From NCBI RefSeq assembly GCF_003610295.1, contig NZ_RAPV01000001.1:3286001-3350000 (forward strand): 64,000 nt of DNA. The letters are read 5' to 3'. A program made the translations under genes and the position numbers. Below the pieces are notes generated by a model. It had not been told where the DNA came from, searched no databases, and worked only from the letters and a program-made list of their open reading frames with translations. Source of the DNA: Paraburkholderia sp. BL23I1N1 (GTDB lineage Bacteria > Pseudomonadota > Gammaproteobacteria > Burkholderiales > Burkholderiaceae). Positions 25,841 to 35,368 of this stretch are shown one piece after another; position 1 is the first letter of the stretch; each line of letters starts with the position of its first letter.

Positions 25841-27163
25841 TTAGCGCCTGCTGTATATCGCCTGATTCACAACGTTTTCCAGTTGCTCCTGCCGGCCACT
25901 TGCGTGCTGCGGATTCAGGCCGCGTGTCAATGCATCCGAGGCCAATGTCGATAGCGAATAATCGCCTTTGAGAATCTTTCGACCGAACTCCGATTCCCAC
26001 CCTGCGTAGCGCTGACGTTTGAACTGTTCGAGCCGGTCGTTTTCGATTAGCGTCGCGGCACGTTCGACGGCGAGCGCCAGGTTATCGATTGCACCGATGT
26101 GGCCGAAAAACAGATCTTCCGCATCGACACTCTGCCGCCGTACCTTGGCGTCGAAGTTCATCCCGCCTGTCGCAAAGCCGCCGTGCTTGAGGATTTCGTA
26201 GAAGGCCAGCGTCAGTTCTTCGACGCTGTTCGGAAACTGGTCCGTATCCCAGCCGTTCTGCTGATCGCCGCGATTCGCGTCGACGCTGCCGAAAATACCG
26301 AGCGCATAGGCGGTGGCGATCTCGTGATGAAACGAGTGGCCGGCCAGCGTCGCGTGATTGGCCTCGATGTTCACGCGAATCTCTTTCTCCAAGCCGTATT
26401 GCAGCAGGAAGCCGTGTACGGTCGCCACGTCGTAATCGTATTGATGCTTGGTGGGCTCCTGCGGCTTTGGCTCGATCAGCAATGCGCCGTTGAAGCCGAT
26501 CTTGTGCTTGTGATCGACCACCATGTGCAGGAAACGGGCAAGCTGATCGCGTTCGCGCACGAGGTCGGTATTGAGTAACGTGTCATAGCCCTCGCGGCCG
26601 CCCCACAACACATAGTTTTCGCCGCCGAGCCGTTGCGTGGCGTCGAGCGCGTGACGGACCTGTGTTGCCGCGAATGCGAAAATCTCCGGATCAGGGCTGG
26701 TTGCCGCGCCGGCCGCGTAACGCGGATGCGAAAACAGATTAGCCGTGCCCCACAGCAGCTTGATGCCGGTATCCTGCTGCTTGCGTGCAAGATAGTCGGC
26801 AATGCGCGTGAAGTTCTCGCTATAGGTTTTCAGGCTGTCGCCTTCCGGCGCGACGTCGGTATCGTGAAACGTGTAATACGGCGTGCCAAGCTTCGAGAAG
26901 AACTCGAAAGCAGAGTCGGCCTTTTGCTGTGCCCGCTCCATCGCGTCGCCGGCTTGCTGCCATGGGCGACGAAACGTCCCTTGCCCGAAGATATCGACGC
27001 CCGGCCACACGAACGTATGCCAGTAGCACACAGCAATACGCAGATGTTCTTCGAGTGTCTTGCCGAGCACCTTTTTGCTCTTGTCGTAATGGCGATACGC
27101 AAGCGGGTTATCCGATTGCGGGCCTTCGTAACGAATAGCGGGAATGTGTTCGAAATAGGACAT
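25841..27163 (-). CDS. xylA: Xylose isomerase
   Basis: 440 residues from [20 protein letters not shown], the usual XylA start length and wording. GGAG lies eight bases before this ATG, so I discard the in-frame upstream extension. Active-site landmarks include [12 protein letters not shown] with the catalytic His, [16 protein letters not shown] and [17 protein letters not shown] for the two metal ions, and GSVDANRGD. The enzyme converts D-xylose to D-xylulose in the cytoplasm, with Mg or Mn. It is the first gene of xylAFGH and faces xylR across a 274-base divergent promoter region. A xylulokinase gene is not in the window. Confidence 0.95.
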   Translation of the reverse strand: MSYFEHIPAIRYEGPQSDNPLAYRHYDKSKKVLGKTLEEHLRIAVCYWHTFVWPGVDIFGQGTFRRPWQQAGDAMERAQQKADSAFEFFSKLGTPYYTFHDTDVAPEGDSLKTYSENFTRIADYLARKQQDTGIKLLWGTANLFSHPRYAAGAATSPDPEIFAFAATQVRHALDATQRLGGENYVLWGGREGYDTLLNTDLVRERDQLARFLHMVVDHKHKIGFNGALLIEPKPQEPTKHQYDYDVATVHGFLLQYGLEKEIRVNIEANHATLAGHSFHHEIATAYALGIFGSVDANRGDQQNGWDTDQFPNSVEELTLAFYEILKHGGFATGGMNFDAKVRRQSVDAEDLFFGHIGAIDNLALAVERAATLIENDRLEQFKRQRYAGWESEFGRKILKGDYSLSTLASDALTRGLNPQHASGRQEQLENVVNQAIYSRR

Positions 27164-27437
27164 CTGCGTCTCCAGTTTTATGCTGCACTGCAACCCGTGC
27201 GACATCGCCGCGCCGGTTGACAAGGTGACGCCATGCTGCCGCTTGCAAGATGCATCGGCAATTGCGAAATTGCGCAGCGCGCGTAATGTTTCTTACTGCC
27301 CATGCGTTTGTTTCACACCGGCGCGATCGTCGCGGCCTAGAATAACCAGACGCTTAAAAACGGTGCCGCCTCCGGCGCGCACCTAACAGGAGACGAAGGC
27401 ACTGCGAGTCCCGCCGACCCGCACGCCGCCCACCGCC

Positions 27438-28655
27438 ATGACCCGTCCGCAAACACCCCAGACGACCCACCGGATCGCGCTGCTGTTCAACGCGAACAAG
27501 GTCTACGACCGCGAGATCATCACCGGTATCGGCAATTACCTGCTGTCCACGCGCGTGGCATGGGATCTCTTCCTCGAAGAAGATTTCCGTTGCCGGTTGA
27601 CGGGTATTGAGCGTTTCGACGGCGACGGCATCATCGCGGATTTCGACGATCCCGCTGTCGGCGAAGCGCTACGCGATTGTCCGTTGCCGGTGGTGGCGGT
27701 CGGTTCGTCGTTTGAAAATCCGGCGCACTATCCCCCGGATTTACCCTATATCGCCACGGATAACGCCAAGCTCGTTTCGCTCGCCTACACGCATCTGATC
27801 GGCGCGGGTCTCGAACACTTCGCCTTGTATAGCCTCCCGCAAGCGCAGGAGAATCGCTGGGCGCAGCAACGTGAATTGGCGTTTTCTCATCTGCGCAGTG
27901 CGGATGGCCACAGCGCCGAGCAGATCGGCACGGAGATTTATCGCGGCTTGTCGACCAGCGCGCCTTCGTGGAATCAGGCCACCGAGCAGCTCACCGCGTG
28001 GCTGAGCCAACTGCCGAAGCCGGTCGGCATCATCGCCGTCACTGACGCCCGCGCGCGGCATCTGCTGCAGGCCTGTTTGATCGCAGGCATTCCCGTGCCG
28101 GAAGAAGTGGCGATCATCGGCATCGACAACGATCCGCTCACGCGTACGTTGACCCGCATTCCGCTTTCTTCCGTGATTCAAGGCACGGAAGAAATGGGCC
28201 GCACCGCGGCTCACCTGCTACATCAAATGCTGCATGGGGCACGCTTTCCGGGGCGGCGCATTCTCGTGCCGCCGGTTGGCATCAACGTGCTCGAATCGAC
28301 GAAGCACCAGCCGCTCGCGAGTCCGTATGTGATGCGTGCGCGGCATTTCATCCGGCAGTACGCCTGCCAGGGTATTCGCACCGAACAGGTTGCCGATTAT
28401 GTGGGCGTGTCGAGATCGTCGCTCGAAGAGTACTTCCGGCGCGAACGGCAGTGCACCGTGCATCAGGAAATTCTGCGCCATAAGCTCGACGTCGCGAAAG
28501 CGCTGCTTGCGAAGCGCGATGCGTCGAGCGCCGAAGTGGCGATCCGTTGCGGCTTCACGTCGCTGCAATACATGTACGCGGTATTTCGCCGTGAACTCGG
28601 CTGTACGCCGCGCGAATACCAGGAACGTGTGAATTCGACCGCAACGCCCGGCTGA
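27438..28655 (+). CDS. xylR: XylR-type AraC-family activator of xylose genes
   Basis: 405 residues. The N-terminal two-thirds is a LacI/ribose-binding-protein-like xylose sensor (IALLFNANKVYDREIITGIG, and GIIAVTDARARHLLQACLIA). The C-terminal 100 residues are a double helix-turn-helix AraC domain (TEQVADYVGVSRSSLEEYFR and SAEVAIRCGFTSLQYMYAVF). This fusion is diagnostic of XylR. It is divergent from xylA, so it most likely activates xylAFGH in the presence of xylose. Its own product may act on both sides of the 27164-27437 gap, where I could not define an operator. Confidence 0.93.
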   Translation: MTRPQTPQTTHRIALLFNANKVYDREIITGIGNYLLSTRVAWDLFLEEDFRCRLTGIERFDGDGIIADFDDPAVGEALRDCPLPVVAVGSSFENPAHYPPDLPYIATDNAKLVSLAYTHLIGAGLEHFALYSLPQAQENRWAQQRELAFSHLRSADGHSAEQIGTEIYRGLSTSAPSWNQATEQLTAWLSQLPKPVGIIAVTDARARHLLQACLIAGIPVPEEVAIIGIDNDPLTRTLTRIPLSSVIQGTEEMGRTAAHLLHQMLHGARFPGRRILVPPVGINVLESTKHQPLASPYVMRARHFIRQYACQGIRTEQVADYVGVSRSSLEEYFRRERQCTVHQEILRHKLDVAKALLAKRDASSAEVAIRCGFTSLQYMYAVFRRELGCTPREYQERVNSTATPG

Positions 28656-28688
28656 GCATGCCCTTCATCTTCTATCTCCACCGACGAC

Positions 28689-29774
28689 ATGATCAGCATT
28701 GCACCTCTTTCTTCTGAGCCATGGGGCACGCTGCCCGGCGGCGATCCCGTGCGGCTCTTCACGCTGCGCAATACACACGGCATGAAGGTCGCCATCAGCG
28801 ACCTGGGCGCGACGCTGGTCTCGTGGCACGCGCCGGACCGCGCGGGCCGGCTCGGCGACATCCTGCTCGGCCACGACACGCCTGCCGAATACGTTGCGGC
28901 CACCACCTATATGGGCGGACTGATCGGCCGGTGGGCAAACCGCATTGCCAATGCGCGCTTCACGCTCGACGGTATCGAGTACACGCTCGACCGCAATGAA
29001 GGCGCGAATCTGCTGCATGGAGGCACGCAGGGTTTTCATCGCACACTGTGGGACGTAAGCGAAGATAACGGCGCGCTGCTTATGCGTCTGGAATCGCCCG
29101 AAGGCGACGCCGGCTTTCCCGGCAACGTCACGGTGCAAGTGCGTTACACGCTCGACGACGACGGCACCTTGACGATCGCCTATGAAGCCATCACGGACGC
29201 AGCGACGCCCCTCAATCTGACGAGCCATCCCTACTTCAACCTGACGGGCCGGCAGGGCTCGGACATTCGCGGACATGTGCTGTCGATCGATGCTGATCGA
29301 TTCTTCGAAGTCGACGCATCGATGATTCCTTGCGAGCTTGCCGACGTAGCGGGCAATGCATTCGACTTCCGGCAGAGCGCGCCGATCGGCGCACGGCTCG
29401 ATTGGCCGCATGCGCAACTTGCGAGGGCTGGCGGCTTCGATCACTGCTATGTGCTGCGCGACGCGCCTGACGCCACGATGGCCAGACGCGAGACGCCGGT
29501 ACGCCGGGTGGCATGCGCCTATGACCCCGGCAGCGGACGCGAACTGATCGTCTCGACCGACCAACGCGGCTTACAGTTCTATACCGGCAATTTTCTGAGT
29601 GGCGACACCGGACGCGGCGGCATCGAGTACCAACCGCACGCCGGACTGTGTCTCGAAGCGGGCGGCTTTCCAAACGAAGTCAATATGGCCGAACAGAAAC
29701 AGGTGATCGTACGGCCAGGCAGCGCCTACCGGCAGGTGACCGCGTATCGCGTGGGCGTACGTTCTGGAGTCTGA
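28689..29774 (+). CDS. Aldose 1-epimerase (mutarotase)
   Basis: 361 residues of the GalM family. Family segments are GRWANRIANARFTLDG, NLLHGGTQGFHRTLW, the catalytic His in LTSHPYFNLTG, and the catalytic Glu in GLCLEAGGFPNEVN. It interconverts alpha and beta anomers of an aldose. It starts 33 bases after xylR, so it is probably co-transcribed with it. The context points to supplying XylA with the alpha anomer of xylose. Confidence 0.9.
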   Translation: MISIAPLSSEPWGTLPGGDPVRLFTLRNTHGMKVAISDLGATLVSWHAPDRAGRLGDILLGHDTPAEYVAATTYMGGLIGRWANRIANARFTLDGIEYTLDRNEGANLLHGGTQGFHRTLWDVSEDNGALLMRLESPEGDAGFPGNVTVQVRYTLDDDGTLTIAYEAITDAATPLNLTSHPYFNLTGRQGSDIRGHVLSIDADRFFEVDASMIPCELADVAGNAFDFRQSAPIGARLDWPHAQLARAGGFDHCYVLRDAPDATMARRETPVRRVACAYDPGSGRELIVSTDQRGLQFYTGNFLSGDTGRGGIEYQPHAGLCLEAGGFPNEVNMAEQKQVIVRPGSAYRQVTAYRVGVRSGV

Positions 29775-29948
29775 AGCAATTTTTCATATCTTACGAAGAG
29801 CATTACAGATTGCCGACTTATCATTTGCGGCAAGACTGAATTACCGGTTTAGGGGTTTTCCCTAGCTCACCCGCTTCCTAGAATCTCTCCATAGGTCGCC
29901 GAACCCATGTTGCGGTGTCGGATAGAACCATTCTCGGAGGGAAGCATC

Positions 29949-30260
29949 ATGAATTCGCTGATCAAAGCAGTCGTCCTGGCCGTCGTCATCGCAGCGCCGG
30001 TGGCTTCGTTCGCGCAGTCGGAACAACCGTTGACCCGCGCGGAGGTCAAGGCGCAACTGATCCAGATTGAACAGGCCGGCTACAACCCCGCCGTTGCAAC
30101 CGACTCGACCTATCCTGCCGACATTCAGGCAGCCGAAGCACGCGTAGCCGCACAGCATGACGCCACCGGCTATGGTTCGTCGGCTAACGGGTCGTCGCAA
30201 ACCGGCACGACCACACCCGCTGCGCCCGCGGTTCAGCCCGAGCCGATGGGCGGTCAATAA
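29949..30260 (+). CDS. DUF4148 secreted protein
   Basis: 103 residues from the ATG at 29949, with GGAGG about eight bases upstream. A signal peptide (MNSLIKAVVLAVVIAAPVAS, cleavage after FAQ or nearby) is followed by LTRAEVKAQLIQIEQAGYNP, the DUF4148 core common in Burkholderiales. The tail is Gly/Ser/Thr/Pro-rich and probably disordered. The function of the family is unknown. The gene stands alone. Confidence 0.88.
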   Translation: MNSLIKAVVLAVVIAAPVASFAQSEQPLTRAEVKAQLIQIEQAGYNPAVATDSTYPADIQAAEARVAAQHDATGYGSSANGSSQTGTTTPAAPAVQPEPMGGQ

Positions 30261-31034
30261 AACGCCAACGGTGTTGGTGTTTGCCGTTACGTAGTTCGAT
30301 GCGAGCCATGCTCGTTGAAGCATGCGCTCGCATGAACGCGCTGCACTGTGCGCGACTATGACGGCACAGTGTCAGAAAATCCTTTGACGAAAATAATGGC
30401 TCATATATCCTAGGGCGGCAGTTTGGTGGTTCTCGCAGTGCGGTGAATTCGCATCAGCGAGGACTTCTACTCAACGTCGCTTCGGGTTCCATCGTGAAAG
30501 TCCGTGGTCCATTGGTGAGATACCAGCCAGGTCGGGAAAGAACTTTCCTGTCCGGCTGTTCGATCGCTCATCAGGGGAGCAACTGCGCTTCGCCATCCCG
30601 CCCCCTGTCCATCGATACCGTGTTGTCGCGGCGCTCCGTCCGTCGGCACAACGTCATTGCAGCCCCCGCAGCCATTGGGGTGCGAACTGACGAAATCGCG
30701 TCGCTTCTGCCTTAGTCCCCCTCTCTTTTCGCGCGCCCGTGTTGCATGCGATTGAGCCGCTTTATCTAGCGCTCGAACACCTGCTATGCGTTTGTCCGTC
30801 CGCGCTTTGCAAGGTGTCTTGCTAGCGTTGGCCGGCTTATAGCGCTCGCCTATCCACGTCCCTATTAGCTCTGCTGTGCGCTTGCGCTGCGGCAGGCGGC
30901 GTCGCGTCGCGTCGCGTCGCGTCCCGTTCTCGTCCGCATTCATGCGGGATAGACGGACGTGTGGGTCGTCACGCTCGTGCATCTTCGCTTGCGCTGCGGC
31001 GAAAACTGAAGATTGAAACCAAGGAGATAGAAGA
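30261..31034. other. Long intergenic stretch with short repeats
   Basis: About 770 bases with no supportable gene. A weak hairpin (CGCCAAC-GGT-GTTGGTG) follows the DUF4148 stop. A (GTCGC)4 tandem run lies at 30901-30920, and a 15-base direct repeat, CGCTTGCGCTGCGGC, occurs at 30879-30893 and 30986-31000. Open frames here have biased composition but no start signal and no recognisable content. The promoter of the polyamine-binding gene must lie near the right end. Confidence 0.5.
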
Positions 31035-32153
31035 ATGAAAATTCGTCATGCCAAGCTTCTCTCGCTCACCGGTACGATGCTGTGCTCGCTGACCGCTTTA
31101 TCCCCCATGAACGCTGCACGCGCAGCGGACACGACGATCAACGTCTACAACTGGTCGGACTATATCGCCAAAGACACGATCTCCGGCTTCGAAAAGCAAT
31201 CCGGCATCACGGTGAAATACGACAGCTACGATAGCGACGACACACTGCAGGCCAAGCTGCTTGCAGGCAGCTCCGGCTACGACATCGTTGTGCCCACATC
31301 GAGTTATATGGCGCGTCAGATCGAAGCCGGCGTGTATCAGAAGATCGACAAATCGAAGATGCCGAATCTCGCGAATCTCGATCCGGGTTTGATGAAGCTG
31401 ATTGCCGATGCGGACCCCGGCAATCAATATGGCGTGCCTTGGGCGTGGGGCACCGATGGTATCGGTTATAACGTTCAGGCCGTTAAAAAAGCACTCGGCG
31501 CCGATGCGCCGGTTGATAACTGGTCGCTGTTGTTCGACCCGGCGAATCTTTCGAAGCTAAAGAGCTGCGGCGTGTCTTTCCTCGACGCGGCGGCGGATGT
31601 TTTCCCGGCCGTGCTTCAGTACATGCACAAGGACCCCAACAGCACCAATCCCGGCGACTACCAGGCCGCGTATGAAGTGCTGAAGAAAGTGCGACCGTAT
31701 ATCACGCAGTTCAATTCGTCCGGCTACATCAACGATCTGGCGAACAACGATATCTGCGTGGCGCTCGGTTATTCGGGCGATGTGGGGATTGCGCGGCGAC
31801 GCTCGTCGGAAGCGAAGCGCTCGTATGAGGTGCGGTTCTCGAACATCAAGGACGCGGGTTTGCTCTGGATGGACGTGATGGTGATTCCGAAAGATGCCCC
31901 ACATCCGGAAGCGGCGATAAAGTGGATGAACTACATCGAAGATCCGAAGGTGAGCGCGGCGATTACCAACGAAGTTTTCTATCCGACCGCGAACCGGGCT
32001 GCACGGCAGTTTGTGACGCCGGAGATTGAGCAGGATACGAATGTGTATCCGCCGGAGGCGGTGCTGCGCAAGATGACACTGATGCGGCCGCAGCCTGCGC
32101 CGATCATGCGGCTTGAGAACCGGCTGTGGGCGCAGTTGAAGTCGGGGGGTTGA
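31035..32153 (+). CDS. Polyamine-binding periplasmic protein (PotF/SpuD type)
   Basis: 372 residues with a signal peptide ending near ARA-ADTTINVYNWSDYI. The mature start NVYNWSDYIAKDTI, the YDIVVPTSSYMARQIEAGVY segment and the GVPWAWGTDGIGYNVQAVKK region are characteristic of putrescine/spermidine-binding proteins of ABC importers. Trp and Asp residues that hold the polyamine are in these segments. AAGGAG lies nine bases before the ATG. No permease or ATPase genes adjoin it, so it must work with a transporter coded elsewhere. The downstream cupin is on the same strand. Confidence 0.9.
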   Translation: MKIRHAKLLSLTGTMLCSLTALSPMNAARAADTTINVYNWSDYIAKDTISGFEKQSGITVKYDSYDSDDTLQAKLLAGSSGYDIVVPTSSYMARQIEAGVYQKIDKSKMPNLANLDPGLMKLIADADPGNQYGVPWAWGTDGIGYNVQAVKKALGADAPVDNWSLLFDPANLSKLKSCGVSFLDAAADVFPAVLQYMHKDPNSTNPGDYQAAYEVLKKVRPYITQFNSSGYINDLANNDICVALGYSGDVGIARRRSSEAKRSYEVRFSNIKDAGLLWMDVMVIPKDAPHPEAAIKWMNYIEDPKVSAAITNEVFYPTANRAARQFVTPEIEQDTNVYPPEAVLRKMTLMRPQPAPIMRLENRLWAQLKSGG

Positions 32154-32301
32154 ACGTGAGTTGTGGTGTTGTGCCTGGGTGAACTTTGGTGATCTTTGGT
32201 GAAGTTGGTTGATTCCTTTTGAGCGTGGCGCATGCAGTGGGTGTGTGCGCTACGCCCTTTTTGAAGCTTTGATTTTTAACTCTGTTTGCATTCGAGCCAT
32301 T

Positions 32302-32664
32302 ATGAGCATTTTGAACATCGTAGATTTTGCGCAGCCTGCCAAGGAAAGTGTTGAGTACATGCCGAAGGCGGAAGCGGTGCTGACGGGCGATCCTTCGCAA
32401 GCCGTTCACACGCATTTTGCCAGTCCGTGTGGGCAGCTTGTGGCGGGGGTTTGGGAGGGGGCTTGCGGTCAATGGACGGTGAACTTCACCGAGAATGAAT
32501 ATTGCGAGATTCTAGAGGGCGTGTCCGTGATTCGCGATGCGGACGGGACGGCGAAGACGGTGCGCGCTGGGGATCGGTTTTTGATTCCGGCGGGGTTTAA
32601 GGGGACGTGGGAAGTGGTGGAACCGTGCAAGAAGGTTTTTGTTTCGGTTGAGTTTAAGTGGTAG
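32302..32664 (+). CDS. Small cupin-domain protein
   Basis: 120 residues from MSILNIVDFAQPAKESVEYM; the longer upstream frame has no start signal. The cupin barrel is seen in GVWEGACGQWTVNFTENEYC, EILEGVSVIRDADG and GDRFLIPAGFKGTWEVVEPC, the pattern of the ureidoglycine-aminohydrolase-like (DUF861) cupins. The family's metal ligands are only partly kept, so an enzymatic role is uncertain. It follows the polyamine-binding gene by about 150 bases. A role in handling polyamine-derived compounds is a contextual guess. Confidence 0.8.
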   Translation: MSILNIVDFAQPAKESVEYMPKAEAVLTGDPSQAVHTHFASPCGQLVAGVWEGACGQWTVNFTENEYCEILEGVSVIRDADGTAKTVRAGDRFLIPAGFKGTWEVVEPCKKVFVSVEFKW

Positions 32665-32834
32665 GTTGTGGCGTCGGTGCGATTGCGGCGGTGGTGACGT
32701 TGTAGGCGGAGAATGTGGCGCGAGCGATTAACCGCGCCCCCGTTAGCGAGGACAGATGTCCAAAGTTTACGGGGAGCGGTTTGTCTACTGCGGCGGAACT
32801 TGTTGACGTGGCGATGTTGATCGCGCTTGAGCGT

Positions 32835-33302
32835 TTAGTGCTTGGTGGCGGTCAACTGTTGCGCGTCTGCGCTCACATCGGTTGCGAACGTTTCAGTCGC
32901 TTCATCGCGTTCACCGGGCTCTGCGGGGGCCGGTGTTCCGTTTGCTATCTGCGCGGATTCTTCGAGCAGGCGCGCCGCTCGGTCTGCTGTGATGCGGCTC
33001 TGAGCCACGCCCTTCGCGTCAAGCGCGATCACCTGGAACAGTTCGCGGTCACCGGCCAACTGCTGCTGATATTGCTCCGCAGTGTGCACCAGCAATTCAA
33101 GCAACGTTCGATGGTTCCGACGTTCCTCTATTGTTATGGCAGGACTCCTACATATTGTGGCCGCAAAAGTGACAAGCGTTTCCAGTTGACTGACGTGACG
33201 GTTGCAGAAATCGAAGGCCTGAAATGCAAGTTTCTCGTACTGGAGCGCGTCGACAGGCGGGCGTGAAGCGGGTTGAGTCTGTTTTGTTGGTTTGCTGCTC
33301 AT
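32835..33302 (-). CDS. Hypothetical helical protein
   Basis: 155 residues from the ATG at 33302, preceded by GGGAGG about six bases upstream, so I drop the longer N-terminal extension. The body is predicted mostly helical (ALQYEKLAFQAFDFCNRHVS, then RNHRTLLELLVHTAEQYQQQ), with an acidic tail. There is no signal peptide, membrane helix or recognised motif. Its upstream side has been hit by the insertion sequence at 33427, 125 bases away, which may have separated it from its promoter. Confidence 0.6.
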   Translation of the reverse strand: MSSKPTKQTQPASRPPVDALQYEKLAFQAFDFCNRHVSQLETLVTFAATICRSPAITIEERRNHRTLLELLVHTAEQYQQQLAGDRELFQVIALDAKGVAQSRITADRAARLLEESAQIANGTPAPAEPGERDEATETFATDVSADAQQLTATKH

Positions 33303-33426
33303 GGTGCGACCTCCCGGGTACTGCTTGGATCGCCCGACACTCGCTTGCTGGGGGTGAGCGGGCACGTAGTCGGGTTGACAGACAGGGATCGTACGAACCT
33401 GCGAGCCTTGCGGCTCCCCCACCACG

Positions 33427-34681
33427 CAGGGCAATCGCATGAAAAATTGTTTACCCACAATGGGTTACGAATGGGGGTTGTAAGCTGCTGCGAAGAAGCG
33501 TTAGCTCCTGGTTTTGCCAGGAGCCGGGAGTGGTGTGGACGACGAATACGAGCCGTTGAGTTTGCAAGACGCGTTTGGGGACCTGAAGGACCCGCGTGTA
33601 CGCACCCCGGAGCATGATCTGACGGAAATGCTGGTGGTTGCACTGGCGGCGATCCTGTCGGGCGCCGACGGCTGGGTGGGGATCGCTTTGTGGGGGCAAG
33701 GACAACTGGAGTGGCTGCGCCGGTACTTGCCGCTGCGCAACGGGATTGCCTCGCACGACACGTTCGGACGCGTATTCGCAGCGCTTGATGCGCGGCAGTT
33801 CGAGGCCTGCTTTGTGCGGTGGGTAAGCGGTATCTGTCCTGCCGTCGCGGGCCTGGTGGTGGCCATTGACGGCAAGACAGTACGGCGCTCGCACGGCATG
33901 GGGCGTAGCGCGATCCATCTGGTATCGGCCTATTGCGGCGCGTTAGGGGCGACCTTGGCTCAGGTCAGGACTGCCGCCCAAAGCAACGAGATCACCGCGA
34001 TCCCGGTGTTGCTGGATGCCTTGCTGCTCAAGGGTGCGATCGTGACGATCGACGCGATGGGTTGCCAGCGGGAGATCGCGGCGAAGATTGTGGCTGGAGG
34101 TGCCGACTATGTGCTTGCGGTCAAAGGCAATCAGCCTGCCTTGCATGAAGCAATCGTGCAGCTGTTCGATGCACAGCGCACACAGCCTCTGCGCAGCGTG
34201 CGCTTCGTTGAGCACTGTCAGACAGGCAGGAAAGTGCACGGAAGAATCGAGACGCGCCGGTGCGTTGCGACCGACATGATTGACTGGCTGGATGAGGACG
34301 GTAAATGGGCCGGCCTGCGTTCGGTGGGGGTGGTTGAGGCCACCCGCGAGATCGACGGCCGCGTTTCGCTGGAGCGGCGGTACTACATCAACAGCCTGCC
34401 CGCTGACCCGAAACGGATCAACGAGACGGTGCGCGCTCACTGGGCCATCGAAAACAGCATGCATTGGGTGCTCGATGTCGCGTTCGGCGAGGATCAATGC
34501 CGCGCCCGGGTGGACAATGCAGCACAACACTTCGCGATCCTGCGCCGCATCGTGTCGAATCTACTGCGCGCTGACAAAGCCACCAAGGTCGGCATAAAGA
34601 ACACGCGGCTCAAGGCCGGATTCGATGAACACTATCGGGCTCGAGTGCTTGGAATGCAGGTCTCCTGATGCGATTGCCCTG
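33427..34681 (+). mobile_element. ISAs1-family insertion sequence, copy 1 (plus orientation)
   Basis: 1255 bases bounded by terminal inverted repeats CAGGGCAATCGCAT at both ends (14 matching bases, then G/C, then A). The flanks are CCCCACCACG on the left and ACCCACCACG on the right, a 10-base target duplication with one mismatch. One transposase gene fills the element. The sequence appears the same as the reversed copy at 60782-62036, so transposition was recent. Confidence 0.92.
33514..34668 (+). CDS. ISAs1-family DDE transposase
   Basis: 384 residues. The DDE catalytic residues are visible as D119 (VAIDGKTVRRS), D180 (VTIDAMGCQ) and E313 (HWAIENSMHWVLDVAFGED), the last in the family's H-repeat-like motif. 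The N-terminal 100 residues are the associated DNA-binding region. The start is uncertain: TTG at 33514 lies in a hairpin loop, and GTG at 33535 has GGGAG four bases upstream, which would give a slightly shorter protein. A hairpin at 33504-33524 hides an AGGAG element in its stem. Confidence 0.92.
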   Translation: MPGAGSGVDDEYEPLSLQDAFGDLKDPRVRTPEHDLTEMLVVALAAILSGADGWVGIALWGQGQLEWLRRYLPLRNGIASHDTFGRVFAALDARQFEACFVRWVSGICPAVAGLVVAIDGKTVRRSHGMGRSAIHLVSAYCGALGATLAQVRTAAQSNEITAIPVLLDALLLKGAIVTIDAMGCQREIAAKIVAGGADYVLAVKGNQPALHEAIVQLFDAQRTQPLRSVRFVEHCQTGRKVHGRIETRRCVATDMIDWLDEDGKWAGLRSVGVVEATREIDGRVSLERRYYINSLPADPKRINETVRAHWAIENSMHWVLDVAFGEDQCRARVDNAAQHFAILRRIVSNLLRADKATKVGIKNTRLKAGFDEHYRARVLGMQVS

Positions 34682-34852
34682 ACCCACCACGGGCCGCCCA
34701 TTGAAATATAGACGTGCAGAGGTAGCCGCCTGACCAACGTCGATACTTGAATGACGGCAACGGCCGAAATGCCGACTGATGATACCAAAAATACCCAGTC
34801 GCGCTAGAACAAACCCTTGGCAACCGCTGCAATCATTTCCAGCCGCACCAAC

Positions 34853-35152
34853 TCATGCATCACCCAACCCAAGCACCGCCAGCGCCGCTCTCCGAGTCTC
34901 ATCACTCGCACACAGCAGCACCACAACATCATCTCGTTTCGCATGAGTAAACGGCTCACTCATGTGATCCGCTATTTTCTGCACATTGTCGATCGCGACG
35001 GTCAGCACACTTTGGCTTCGACGAGTTGCTATCTTGCCCAGCGAGAGCGTCTCAACAGCGGAGTGTAGATGGATGAAAAGCCGCTTCCCGTCCACAACGG
35101 AAATGACTTTTCCTTGGTGAATGCCCCGTCCCCATTTGCTTTCGATATGCAT
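34853..35152 (-). CDS. Hypothetical small soluble protein
   Basis: 99 residues starting MHIESKWGRGIHQGKVISVV, with GAGAG three to four bases before the ATG. Composition is normal for a coding sequence, with alternating strands and helices (KRLFIHLHSAVETLSLGKIA, SVLTVAIDNVQKIADHMSEP). No family is recognised. It lies just beyond the insertion sequence, in a zone of slightly lower GC than its surroundings, and ends near 34853 with the IS boundary 170 bases further on. Confidence 0.5.
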   Translation of the reverse strand: MHIESKWGRGIHQGKVISVVDGKRLFIHLHSAVETLSLGKIATRRSQSVLTVAIDNVQKIADHMSEPFTHAKRDDVVVLLCASDETRRAALAVLGLGDA

Positions 35153-35368
35153 AGTCTCTCAGGCCTTTTTTTCATATTTTTCATGTCGTTCCTTGACGAT
35201 TATTGCAGCCACACTCTAACGCACTTGACCACCCGTCTCAATAAGCGCTCGTTCCTGATATGCTGGAATAACGACACTAGTGCGTTCCGAGCGGGCTAGT
35301 GGCTCAAAATAAAGTTCAGCCGCACGGGACGGATCAAAACTGGACGAAAATCAGCGACGAGCCCTGCA

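Noticed and set aside
30901..30920. (GTCGC)4 tandem run as a regulatory or CRISPR-like repeat
   Set aside because: It is a simple pentamer run with no spacers and no nearby cas genes; likely replication slippage.
30467..30982. Minus-strand open frame of about 170 codons in the long intergenic stretch
   Set aside because: It has no ribosome-binding site, its Arg/Thr-rich composition is typical of antisense GC-rich sequence, and it resembles no family.
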